From Ornithoclostridium sp949298505 (lineage in GTDB: Bacteria > Bacillota > Clostridia > Christensenellales > UBA3700): a stretch of 12,413 nucleotides of DNA. Location: NCBI GenBank assembly GCA_949298505.1, contig CASFWW010000043.1:1-12413 (forward strand). The letters run 5' to 3'. Both the position numbers and the translations under genes were made by a program. Positions 4,925-12,053 of this stretch are shown piece after piece. The notes beneath the pieces were generated by a model. The model searched no databases. It saw nothing but the letters and a program-made list of their open reading frames with translations, and was not told where the DNA came from. Position 1 is the first letter of the stretch. Every line of letters begins with the position of its first letter.

Positions 4925-6187
4925 ATGCAGACACAAGAAAAAAATCTTGCAGAAGACGTGCAAAAGGCAACCCAAGAGGAAGTAGTAGTTTCAAATCCCC
5001 CTCAACCCCCGGTGGCGCCGGAGACAAAGGCGCAGAAATTCCGGGCAACTGTCAAGAAAATCTCCAGGAGATGGTTTATTGACGCATTTACGGGAATGGC
5101 GCAAGGTCTGTTCGTCACCCTGATCGCCGGCACGATCATCAAAACGATCGGTTCGCTTATCGGTGACAACGCGGTGGGCAGACTGTTCACCACACTGGGG
5201 CAGATAGCCTCCGTGCTGATGGGCGCAGGCATCGGCGCTGGGATAGCCAGCCATCTGAAGGCGAGCAAACTCGTCATCTTCGCGAGTATGGTGGCGGGCT
5301 TTGTCGGAGCGTTCTCAGACAAGTTTATCGGATCGGCGGCGAACTTCTCGCCGGGAGTCATGACCGACATATCCGCGCTTGTCGGCGCAGGAAGTCCGGG
5401 CAACCCGATAGGCGCATACATAACGGCGCTTGCGGCGACAGAACTCGGCTCACTCGTTTCGGGCAGGACAAAGCTGGACATATTGCTGGTACCGCTGACC
5501 TGTCTGCTGACGGCGCTGGCGTTTTCGTACGTCGCTTATCCGTTCATATGGCTGATCAACATGCTGGGCAAAGGCATTGCCATAGCAACCGATTTCACCC
5601 CGTTCTTTATGGGAATAATCATTGCGGTTGTAATGGGAATACTTCTCACAATGCCAACTTCGAGCGCGGCAATATGGGTCGCTGTGGCAAGTCCGATACT
5701 TTCTGATCCGGCGGCGAGTGCGGCGAACGTGGAGGCAATGTATATTGCGGGCGGAGCGGCGGTCGTCGGTTGCGCATGCCAGATGGTCGGATTTGCCGTG
5801 ATGAGCTTCAAAGAAAACGGCTGGAGCGGAATAATATCGCAGGGACTGGGCACAAGTATGCTTCAGATCCCCAACATAATGAGAAACCCGCGCATCTTCC
5901 TGCCGCCGATCGTGGCGAGCGCGATATGCGGACCGATAGCGACGTGCGCGTTCAAGCTCAAGTGCGGCGCGTCCGGCGGAGGTATGGGAACGTGCGGTTT
6001 CGTCGGAATAATCGACGCTTTCAACGCGAGCGTGTCGACAGGCTCGATGCAGTGGTGGCTTTTCCTTATATGCGTGCTATTGCTGTTCATAATTCTTCCG
6101 GCTGTGATATGCTGGGGACTGGGATTGCTGCTCAGAAAGGTCAGTTGGATAAAAGAAAACGATTTGAAACTCGATTACAACAATTGA
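4925..6187 (+). CDS. PTS EIIC_2-type (PfoR-like) integral membrane protein
   Basis: This 420-residue protein starts at an ATG with GAGG 8 bases upstream. Residues 1-45 are a polar, proline-containing cytoplasmic extension (NPPQPPVAPE). From about 51 to 405 there are roughly eight to ten hydrophobic segments rich in glycine and alanine, with loops such as SPGNPIGAY (157-165), TMPTSSAAIW (242-251) and KENGWSGIISQGLGTSMLQIPN (296-317). These features recall the PTS_EIIC_2 family, which includes the Clostridium perfringens membrane protein PfoR. A classical EIIC carries sugar across the membrane while EIIB phosphorylates it, but no EIIA or EIIB is encoded here and many members of this family stand alone. 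The ligand is unknown; transport or a sensing role are both open. It heads an operon, with 21 bases to the next gene. Family call from recognition, not a search. Confidence 0.8.
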   Translation: MQTQEKNLAEDVQKATQEEVVVSNPPQPPVAPETKAQKFRATVKKISRRWFIDAFTGMAQGLFVTLIAGTIIKTIGSLIGDNAVGRLFTTLGQIASVLMGAGIGAGIASHLKASKLVIFASMVAGFVGAFSDKFIGSAANFSPGVMTDISALVGAGSPGNPIGAYITALAATELGSLVSGRTKLDILLVPLTCLLTALAFSYVAYPFIWLINMLGKGIAIATDFTPFFMGIIIAVVMGILLTMPTSSAAIWVAVASPILSDPAASAANVEAMYIAGGAAVVGCACQMVGFAVMSFKENGWSGIISQGLGTSMLQIPNIMRNPRIFLPPIVASAICGPIATCAFKLKCGASGGGMGTCGFVGIIDAFNASVSTGSMQWWLFLICVLLLFIILPAVICWGLGLLLRKVSWIKENDLKLDYNN

Positions 6188-6208
6188 TCAGAGTTTCGGG
6201 GAGGTAAT

Positions 6209-7993
6209 ATGCAAGTCAGGACTAGGGACGAGATCGAAGAAAAGTATACCTGGAAAACGGAGGACATGATCTCCGGTAAAGAAGAATGGGACTCTCTGTA
6301 CGACAGCGTTAAAAAGGGCGTGAGCGAGATCGTCGCTTTCAACGGCAGACTCACGAAAAAAGACGATATACTCGCCTGTCTCAGAACGTCCACGAAATAC
6401 GAAGACATCCTGAGCAGAATGTTCTGTTACGCTCATATGAAGCGCGATCAGGACGTTGGCAACGGCGAAAACAAGGCGCTTTACGACAGCGTGCACAATC
6501 TCTATATCGGCTACGCCGGAGAGACCAGCTTCGTTATGCCTCAGCTCAGCGCGCTCGACGGAGATTTCCTCAAAGAGCTTGCAAAGGATCCTGATTTTGC
6601 GGATTACAGCTATTTCATAGAAGGAATAATCAAGGACAAGGAGCACACTCTCGGAGAAAAAGAAGAGAAGATCCTTGCGATGACGCATATGTTCTCGTCC
6701 GTTCCGCAGGAAGCGTTTTCCATGCTGAACAACGCGGATATCCGCTTCGAGCCGTTCAAGGACAGCAAAGGAGAGGAGATAAAACTCTCTCACGGCGTAT
6801 ACAGCCTGATGATGCAGTCACCATGCCGCGACGACCGCAAAAAGGCGTTCGACAGCATGTACCACGCTTTTGAGAGCAACATAAACACGCTGGCGTCGCT
6901 TTACAACGGCAACGTGCAGAAGAACGTGTTCTATGCCCGCGTGCGCGGGTTCGACAGCTGTCTTGCGGCGGCGGCTCACGGCGAAGACGTGCCGACCGCG
7001 GTTTACGAAAGGCTTTCCTCTTGTATTGATTCAAACGTCGGAAAGCTTCACGATTATCTCGAATACCGCCGCAAAAAGATGGGGCTTGACGAGTTGCACA
7101 TGTACGATCTCCACGTGCCGGTAGTCGAAGGTTACGAGATGGGCATGGATTACGAGGACGCCTGCAAACTGGTCGTGAAAGCGCTCGCGCCTCTCGGTGA
7201 GGAATATTGCAGACTGCTCGAAAAGGCGTTTGCCGAAAGGTGGGTGGACGTATTCGAGAACAAGGGCAAGCGCAGCGGCGCGTATTCGACCGGCTGTTAC
7301 GGCTGTCATCCTTACGTACTGCTCAATTATCAGCGTACGACTCATGACGTCTTCACGATCGCGCACGAGATGGGACACAGCATGCACACCTATTTCTCCA
7401 ACGCGGCTCAGCCTATGCCCAAGGCGGATTACAGGATATTCGTCGCAGAAGTGGCTTCCACGGTCAACGAAACGCTTCTTCTCAACTATCTGCTCAAAAA
7501 CTGCAAGGACAAGAAGCAGAAGGAATTCCTGCTTTCTTATATGCTTGACATGTTCCGCACGACCGTGTTCAGGCAGACTCAGTTCGCGCAGTTCGAGTAT
7601 GCGGCGCATACCGCTGCCGAAAACGGCACTGCGCTGACTCCCGATTATCTGAACGATCTGTACTACAAGCTCAACTGCAAGTATTACGGCGGAGAGAAAG
7701 TCGTCAACGACGATCTGATAAAGTACGAGTGGAGCAGGATCCCACATTTCTATACCGCGTTCTACGTATATAAATACGCGACCGGTCTGATCAGCGCGGT
7801 CTGCATCGCCGCGGATATACTCGGAAAGGGCGAAAGCGCGCTGAAAAACTATATGAAATTCCTCAGCGCCGGCGGCAGTATGCCTCCCGTAGAGATACTC
7901 AAGCTTGCGGGCGTGGATCTGACCACGGACGAGCCGTTCGAAAAGGCGATGAAAGTTATGGAAAATTATCTTGAGGAGCTGAAAGCGCTCTGA
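6209..7993 (+). CDS. pepF: Oligoendopeptidase F, M3 family zinc metallopeptidase
   Basis: The 594-residue length suits PepF enzymes of about 600. The zinc motif HEMGH is at 386-390 within FTIAHEMGHSMHTYFSNA, with E387 as catalytic base and H386 and H390 as ligands; E414 in FVAEVASTVNE is the third ligand. YSTGCYGCHPYVLLNY (359-374) is the conserved segment just before the metal site, and IPHFYTAFYVYKYATG is the C-terminal substrate-closing region with its conserved H and Y residues. There is no signal peptide, so it acts in the cytoplasm, cutting short peptides inside the chain; peptide recycling is its usual role. GGGGAGG before the ATG at 6209 fixes the start. It is sandwiched between the PTS gene (21 bases) and dnaB (14 bases). 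Identification is firm. Confidence 0.96.
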   Translation: MQVRTRDEIEEKYTWKTEDMISGKEEWDSLYDSVKKGVSEIVAFNGRLTKKDDILACLRTSTKYEDILSRMFCYAHMKRDQDVGNGENKALYDSVHNLYIGYAGETSFVMPQLSALDGDFLKELAKDPDFADYSYFIEGIIKDKEHTLGEKEEKILAMTHMFSSVPQEAFSMLNNADIRFEPFKDSKGEEIKLSHGVYSLMMQSPCRDDRKKAFDSMYHAFESNINTLASLYNGNVQKNVFYARVRGFDSCLAAAAHGEDVPTAVYERLSSCIDSNVGKLHDYLEYRRKKMGLDELHMYDLHVPVVEGYEMGMDYEDACKLVVKALAPLGEEYCRLLEKAFAERWVDVFENKGKRSGAYSTGCYGCHPYVLLNYQRTTHDVFTIAHEMGHSMHTYFSNAAQPMPKADYRIFVAEVASTVNETLLLNYLLKNCKDKKQKEFLLSYMLDMFRTTVFRQTQFAQFEYAAHTAAENGTALTPDYLNDLYYKLNCKYYGGEKVVNDDLIKYEWSRIPHFYTAFYVYKYATGLISAVCIAADILGKGESALKNYMKFLSAGGSMPPVEILKLAGVDLTTDEPFEKAMKVMENYLEELKAL

Positions 7994-8007
7994 TAAGGGG
8001 AAAAAGT

Positions 8008-9576
8008 ATGGCTAAACAACAGAAAAAAGAGGACAAGAGTTCTTCCGCAGTGGCGTTACGCCGCACGCTTCCGCACAACCTGGAAGCCGAAGACGCCGTG
8101 CTGGGCGCTTTCCTGACAGACGTAGACATCCTTGCGGAAAATCTGGCGAAACTCAGGGAAGAAGACTTCTATTCTCTCGCCAACCGTACGGTTTACAACT
8201 GCATGAAAGATCTTGCCGCAAGGAGCGTGCCGGTAGATATCGTCACGGTCACCGGCAAGCTGGAAAAAGACGGACTGCTGGGAGAAGCGGGCGGACTTGA
8301 AAGGCTGGAAGAACTGGCAGACACTCTGCCTTCAGCCGCAAACAGCGAGTATTACATAAGCATACTCAAGAGAGACGCGCTCATGCGCCGTATAATCGGC
8401 ACCTGCACTTCTGTCATCGACAACGCGTTTTCGCTTGACGACGCGCAGAAAGCGTTGGCGCTCGCGGAAGCTTCTATCTACGAAATCGGCACGGAAAACC
8501 AGAGAGGGGAACTCGTACAGATCGGCGTGCCCACTCTCGAGGTCGTGGACAGGCTCAGCGAAGTATTCCGCACGAAACGTCCCGCCACCGGGCTTATGAC
8601 TCATTACCGCAACCTTGACAGGATGACCAACGGCTTTATGCCCGGTCAGATGATTGTCTTAGCGGCGCGCCCCGGTTGCGGCAAGACGTCGTTTGCTATG
8701 AGCATAGCGACGAATATCGCAAAATATTCTCCCGAAAAAGTCGTCGCGGCGTTCAACCTGGAGATGTCGTCTCAGGAACTCGTGCAGAGAATACTCGTTT
8801 CTCTGACCGGCATCGACAACTCCACGATGATAAAGGGAGAGGAAACGCAGGAAGAACTCCAACGTCTTTTCGAAGCGCAGAGGCAGCTTTCGGAAAGCAA
8901 TCTGTACGTGGACGACACCGCGGCGCAGACTGCCGAAGAGATCATGTCCAAGTGCCGCCGGCTCAAGGCGAAGAAAAAGAGACTGGACTTCGTAATAATA
9001 GACTATATGCAGCTGACAAGCCCCAGCAAGAACAGAGACGGCAACCGTCAGCAGGAAGTCGCAGACACTTCGCGATTCATCAAGATGATGGCAAAGGAAC
9101 TCAAGGTTCCCGTCATGGTCCTGTCGCAGATGTCGCGTGACATTGAAAAGAGAGAAGACAAGACGCCTATGCTTGCAGACCTGAGAGAATCGGGTTCGAT
9201 CGAGCAGGACGCGGACATGGTCTTCTTCCTGAACAACGCCGACGGAGAAAACGAAGACACGGTCGAAAAGAAAAACGTCAGTCTTATCATCGCCAAGCAC
9301 CGTAACGGCGCGACCGGCACGATATATTACGTTTTCGACAAAAAGCATATGCGTTTCTCGGTCGCCGTCAACAAAAAGATGGCGGAAAGCGCTCCCACAG
9401 CGCAGGAAGGCGCACCCGAAAACGCCGCGGAGATCGCGAGGAAACTCAGCGAAGAGGAGGAATATTACGAAGCGGACGAAGGATTCGCTCCGCTCGAAGA
9501 GCCGGAGGGAGGGGACTACGACCTTTCAGAACTCAGGGATTCGGCTGATTTTCTGCCGCCTTCGGACGAACAGTAA
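8008..9576 (+). CDS. dnaB: Replicative DNA helicase DnaB (DnaC in Bacillus naming)
   Basis: This hexameric 5'-3' helicase unwinds DNA at the replication fork and binds primase through its N-terminal domain. The N-terminal domain (about 20-125) begins with LPHNLEAEDAVLGAFL, the standard opening. The RecA-like domain has Walker A ARPGCGKTS (220-228), catalytic glutamate E252 in FNLEMS, Walker B VIIDYMQL (329-336), LSQMSR (372-377), DLRESGSIEQDAD (391-403) and the arginine-finger region AKHRNGATG (429-437). Cys224 sits in the Walker A loop where Met is common. At 522 residues it exceeds the usual 440-460, owing to an acidic tail from about 460 with runs such as SEEEEYYEADEG. No intein is present. 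AAGGGG lies 8 bases before the ATG. It is the last gene of its operon. Confidence 0.97.
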   Translation: MAKQQKKEDKSSSAVALRRTLPHNLEAEDAVLGAFLTDVDILAENLAKLREEDFYSLANRTVYNCMKDLAARSVPVDIVTVTGKLEKDGLLGEAGGLERLEELADTLPSAANSEYYISILKRDALMRRIIGTCTSVIDNAFSLDDAQKALALAEASIYEIGTENQRGELVQIGVPTLEVVDRLSEVFRTKRPATGLMTHYRNLDRMTNGFMPGQMIVLAARPGCGKTSFAMSIATNIAKYSPEKVVAAFNLEMSSQELVQRILVSLTGIDNSTMIKGEETQEELQRLFEAQRQLSESNLYVDDTAAQTAEEIMSKCRRLKAKKKRLDFVIIDYMQLTSPSKNRDGNRQQEVADTSRFIKMMAKELKVPVMVLSQMSRDIEKREDKTPMLADLRESGSIEQDADMVFFLNNADGENEDTVEKKNVSLIIAKHRNGATGTIYYVFDKKHMRFSVAVNKKMAESAPTAQEGAPENAAEIARKLSEEEEYYEADEGFAPLEEPEGGDYDLSELRDSADFLPPSDEQ

Positions 9577-9592
9577 AAGAAAATCGACTCAG

Positions 9593-9619
9593 GCGGACGG
9601 GGAAACCCGTCCGCTTTTT
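9593..9619 (+). terminator. Rho-independent terminator after dnaB
   Basis: A perfect 9-bp GC-rich stem (9593-9601 with 9606-9614) capped by a GAAA tetraloop and followed by TTTTT. It ends the PTS-pepF-dnaB transcript 16 bases after the dnaB stop. Confidence 0.95.
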
Positions 9620-9647
9620 CATTTCGGAGCCGCTGCCGGCATATACT
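9618..9647 (+). promoter_or_regulatory. Candidate sigma-E (mother-cell) promoter for yqfC-yqfD
   Basis: TTCATTTC (9618-9625), a 14-base spacer, CATATACT (9640-9647). This compares with the Bacillus sigma-E pattern of KTCATATT, 14 bases, CATACANT: 6 of 8 and 7 of 8 matches. It starts inside the T-run of the dnaB terminator. No sigma-A promoter is seen in this 97-base gap. In B. subtilis yqfC and yqfD are reported to be sigma-E controlled, which fits. Confidence 0.5.
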
Positions 9648-9673
9648 TGAAAAAGACTTTGACGGAGCGGAAT

Positions 9674-9937
9674 ATGACCTATTTAAACGAACTCAACGAA
9701 AAATTCGACGGCGCGCTCAAGGAGGGACTGACCACCTTCGTGTTCACTATGTTCGGTCCGCGCGCGGCGGCAGTGGAAGGAGCGAAAAGGATATTGTATT
9801 ACGACGCGTCGGCTGTAAAATTCGCGGTCGGCAGGCGCGTGCTTGAAATTACCGGAAAGGATCTGAAGATCACTTCCTGCAACGGCAACGAATATTATCT
9901 CGGCGGAGAGATATCGGGGGTGACGTTGTCACAATGA
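9674..9937 (+). CDS. yqfC: Sporulation protein YqfC, YabP/YqfC family
   Basis: The ATG at 9674 has GGAG 6 bases upstream and gives 87 residues; a TTG at 9647 in the same frame lacks a ribosome binding site and overlaps the candidate promoter. Family features are MFGPRAAAVEGAKRILYYDASAVKFAV followed by RRVLEITGKDLKITSCNGNEYYLGGEISGVTL, the string of short strands ending in a G-x-I/V-x-x-I/V turn typical of YabP/YqfC proteins (about 85-100 residues). These are small soluble proteins made in the mother cell during spore formation; their exact molecular role is not settled. The stop codon overlaps the yqfD start as ATGA, as expected for a translationally coupled pair. Identification rests on sequence pattern and on the conserved yqfC-yqfD-phoH order. 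Confidence 0.88.
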   Translation: MTYLNELNEKFDGALKEGLTTFVFTMFGPRAAAVEGAKRILYYDASAVKFAVGRRVLEITGKDLKITSCNGNEYYLGGEISGVTLSQ

Positions 9938-11076
9938 GAAATAACAGCATAAAAATCAGGGTCGGAGGCAACGACTTCGCGGCGTTCATAGGCGCGGCGA
10001 ACAATGCGGGGATATCTTTGCGCGGGATAAAAACTCAGGGAAAGACTCTGGTCTGCATCGCAGGTAAAGACTGTGAAAAAGATCTGCGCCGTATAGCCGC
10101 GAGATTCGGCATGACTTTCGAGGTCTCGGAGAGAAAGGACATGAAAAGTGCGGCGCGCGGATTCCTCAGGCGTTCGGGCGCTTTTGCGGCTCTAGCGGCG
10201 CTGATCGTAAGCGTTGCGGCGTCGCGTTTTTTTGTGTTCTCGGTGGTCGTGACAGGCGCGTCTCCTGAACTCGCCGCAGAAATAACCGCTTCGCTTGCCG
10301 AAAACGGCATAAGCGGGATGACGGCGAAAAGCCGTATCGACGCCGAAGAGATAGAAAAGGCGGTGCTGAACGGATCAGACGACGTCGCGTTTGCCGAAGT
10401 ATACGTTGACGGAGTAAAGCTTGTCGTCAGCGTAAGGGAAAGACTGCCGGAATACGAGAGCGAAGAAACCGCCGGGAAAATCGTCGCCGCGCGTGACGCG
10501 ATAGTCACGAGAGTGGAAGTCTCCGGCGGCACCGCGGCGGTGAAACCGGGAGATACCGTAAGAAAGGGAGAGGTGCTGATCGAGGACAAGATCGTTGTCG
10601 GAGACCCGCTCGATCCCGGGCATAAGGAGATAACGACGGCGGCTGAGGGAGACGTCTACGGCAGGACATGGTATACCCGGAGGCTGATCATACCGGAATA
10701 TCGGGAAGTGACGGTCAGGACGGGCAGGACGTACGTCTCCACGTCGCTTTATCTGAAAGACATGATAATTTTCGGGGCAAAGGCGGATCACGGCTTCGGG
10801 GAATGGGAAAAAATCAGCAAGACCGTGCGTATGGACAGCGTTCTCCCGTTCGTGACGGTGACTGACAGGTACTACGAAACGGAAACGGTTACGGTGCAGC
10901 CCGACGAGAGCTATATAGAAAGCGAGGTCTACGCCGCATTTTCCTCACTTTCGGCGTCGCTGGACAAGACGGCGACCGTTCTGCGAAGCTATAAATCTCA
11001 AAAAAAAGTAGACAATTATTATATAATTATATTATACTATGAAGTAGAGCAACTCATCGGTTGCAGGGAGGCGTAA
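9934..11076 (+). CDS. yqfD: Sporulation protein YqfD (stage IV)
   Basis: The 380-residue product matches YqfD in size and plan: a cytoplasmic N-terminal part (1-75) with ISLRGIKTQGKTLVCIAG, one transmembrane helix at about 82-104, then an extracytoplasmic part. The latter includes VRERLPEYE (167-175), VKPGDTVRKGEVLIED (203-218) resembling a biotinyl/lipoyl-like turn, and AAEGDVYGRTWYTRR (236-250). The family's usual final motif, here YYEVEQLIG, is present. The protein is thought to act in the mother-cell membranes around the forespore during sporulation. The start overlaps yqfC by 4 bases, with GGGGGTGA about 10 bases upstream. The last 25 codons are unusually AT-rich and contain a promoter-like sequence. 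The stop TAA (11074-11076) shares its last base with the proposed start of phoH. Confidence 0.92.
   Translation: MRNNSIKIRVGGNDFAAFIGAANNAGISLRGIKTQGKTLVCIAGKDCEKDLRRIAARFGMTFEVSERKDMKSAARGFLRRSGAFAALAALIVSVAASRFFVFSVVVTGASPELAAEITASLAENGISGMTAKSRIDAEEIEKAVLNGSDDVAFAEVYVDGVKLVVSVRERLPEYESEETAGKIVAARDAIVTRVEVSGGTAAVKPGDTVRKGEVLIEDKIVVGDPLDPGHKEITTAAEGDVYGRTWYTRRLIIPEYREVTVRTGRTYVSTSLYLKDMIIFGAKADHGFGEWEKISKTVRMDSVLPFVTVTDRYYETETVTVQPDESYIESEVYAAFSSLSASLDKTATVLRSYKSQKKVDNYYIIILYYEVEQLIGCREA
11009..11038 (+). promoter_or_regulatory. Candidate vegetative promoter for phoH inside the yqfD coding end
   Basis: TAGACA (11009-11014, 5 of 6), an 18-base spacer, TATACT (11033-11038, 5 of 6), set in an AT-rich stretch unlike the rest of yqfD. 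Transcription would begin near 11045, about 30 bases before the phoH start and upstream of its AGGGAGG site. Confidence 0.5.
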
Positions 11077-12053
11077 TTATAGTCACAGCCAGGATAAACG
11101 TCACGGACGTTGCGCCGGTTATGGCGCTGTTCGGTCAGTTCGACGAAAACGTCGCATATCTAAACGGCGAACTCAACGTGAAGATAAACACGATGGGCGG
11201 CACTCTTACGGTGTCCGGAGAGGAGGAAGCCGTAGGGCGCGCAACGCGTGTTGTCGAGCTTCTTCTCGAACAGGCGAAGAAAGAAGGGAAGATAAGCAAA
11301 TCCACGATAGACATGGTGATCGAAGCGGTGGACAACGACAGCGAGCACAAGCTCGAGGACGCGACCCGCGTGATCGCACATACGGCAAAGGGCAAGCCGA
11401 TACGCGCCAAGACGTTCGGACAAGCCGTTTATGTTGAAGCGATAGAGAAGAACAGCGTCGTGTTCGGCATAGGTCCGGCGGGAACGGGCAAGACATATCT
11501 TGCTGTCGCGCTCGCCGCGCTCGCTTTCAAGAACAAGGAAGCCGAAAAGATAATCCTGACGCGTCCCGCCGTCGAAGCTGGCGAAAAGCTGGGATTTCTG
11601 CCCGGCGATCTGGGCGCGAAAGTGGACCCGTATCTGAGACCGCTTTACGACGCTTTGCAGGAGATGTTCGGGCTGGAAACCTTCAACAGGCTTGTGGAGA
11701 AAGGTTCGATCGAGATCGCTCCGCTCGCATACATGAGAGGAAGGACGCTTTCCAACGCGTTCATCATTCTCGACGAAGCGCAGAACACGACCAAGGAACA
11801 GATGAAGATGTTCCTGACCCGTATGGGAGAAGGGAGCAAGATCGTCGTTACCGGAGACGTCACGCAGATAGACCTGCCGAGAGACACGATGAGCGGTCTG
11901 ATCCACGCTTCTTCTATCTTAGAAAACATCCCCAGAATAGCGATAATAAAACTTACGGCTAAAGACGTTGTGCGTCATCCGCTTGTACAGGCGATCGTCG
12001 CCGCATACGAAAAGGCGGAAAAGCCGCGCAGACAAACAGAGGAGAACGAATAA
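11076..12053 (+). CDS. phoH: PhoH-like ATPase, apparently starting at an ATT codon
   Basis: The 325-residue product is a PhoH-type P-loop ATPase, linked by family and gene neighbourhood (ybeY, era) to RNA handling. It has an N-terminal KH-like region (about 12-70, MALFGQFDENVAYLNGEL onward with VSGEEEAV), a Walker A GIGPAGTGKT (131-140), LTRPAVEAGEKLGFLPGDL, and Walker B FIILDEAQN (229-237) followed by TGDVTQIDLP. The start is the odd point. A strong AGGGAGG (11065-11071) lies 5 bases before ATT at 11076, and the frame has no ATG until 11121, inside the conserved ALFG region. The only conventional alternative is TTG at 11061, which precedes the ribosome binding site rather than following it. 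With ATT as start the N-terminus has the length expected of the family. ATA at 11079 is a weaker alternative. Confidence 0.93.
   Translation: MIVTARINVTDVAPVMALFGQFDENVAYLNGELNVKINTMGGTLTVSGEEEAVGRATRVVELLLEQAKKEGKISKSTIDMVIEAVDNDSEHKLEDATRVIAHTAKGKPIRAKTFGQAVYVEAIEKNSVVFGIGPAGTGKTYLAVALAALAFKNKEAEKIILTRPAVEAGEKLGFLPGDLGAKVDPYLRPLYDALQEMFGLETFNRLVEKGSIEIAPLAYMRGRTLSNAFIILDEAQNTTKEQMKMFLTRMGEGSKIVVTGDVTQIDLPRDTMSGLIHASSILENIPRIAIIKLTAKDVVRHPLVQAIVAAYEKAEKPRRQTEENE

Noticed and set aside
7031..7747. Long minus-strand open frame opposite pepF
   Set aside because: Antisense shadow over the HEMGH region of a clear M3 peptidase; no promoter or ribosome binding site.
8670..8700. Intein or frameshift at the DnaB Walker A, a frequent intein site
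   Set aside because: The motif ARPGCGKTS is intact and continuous with the flanking conserved sequence.
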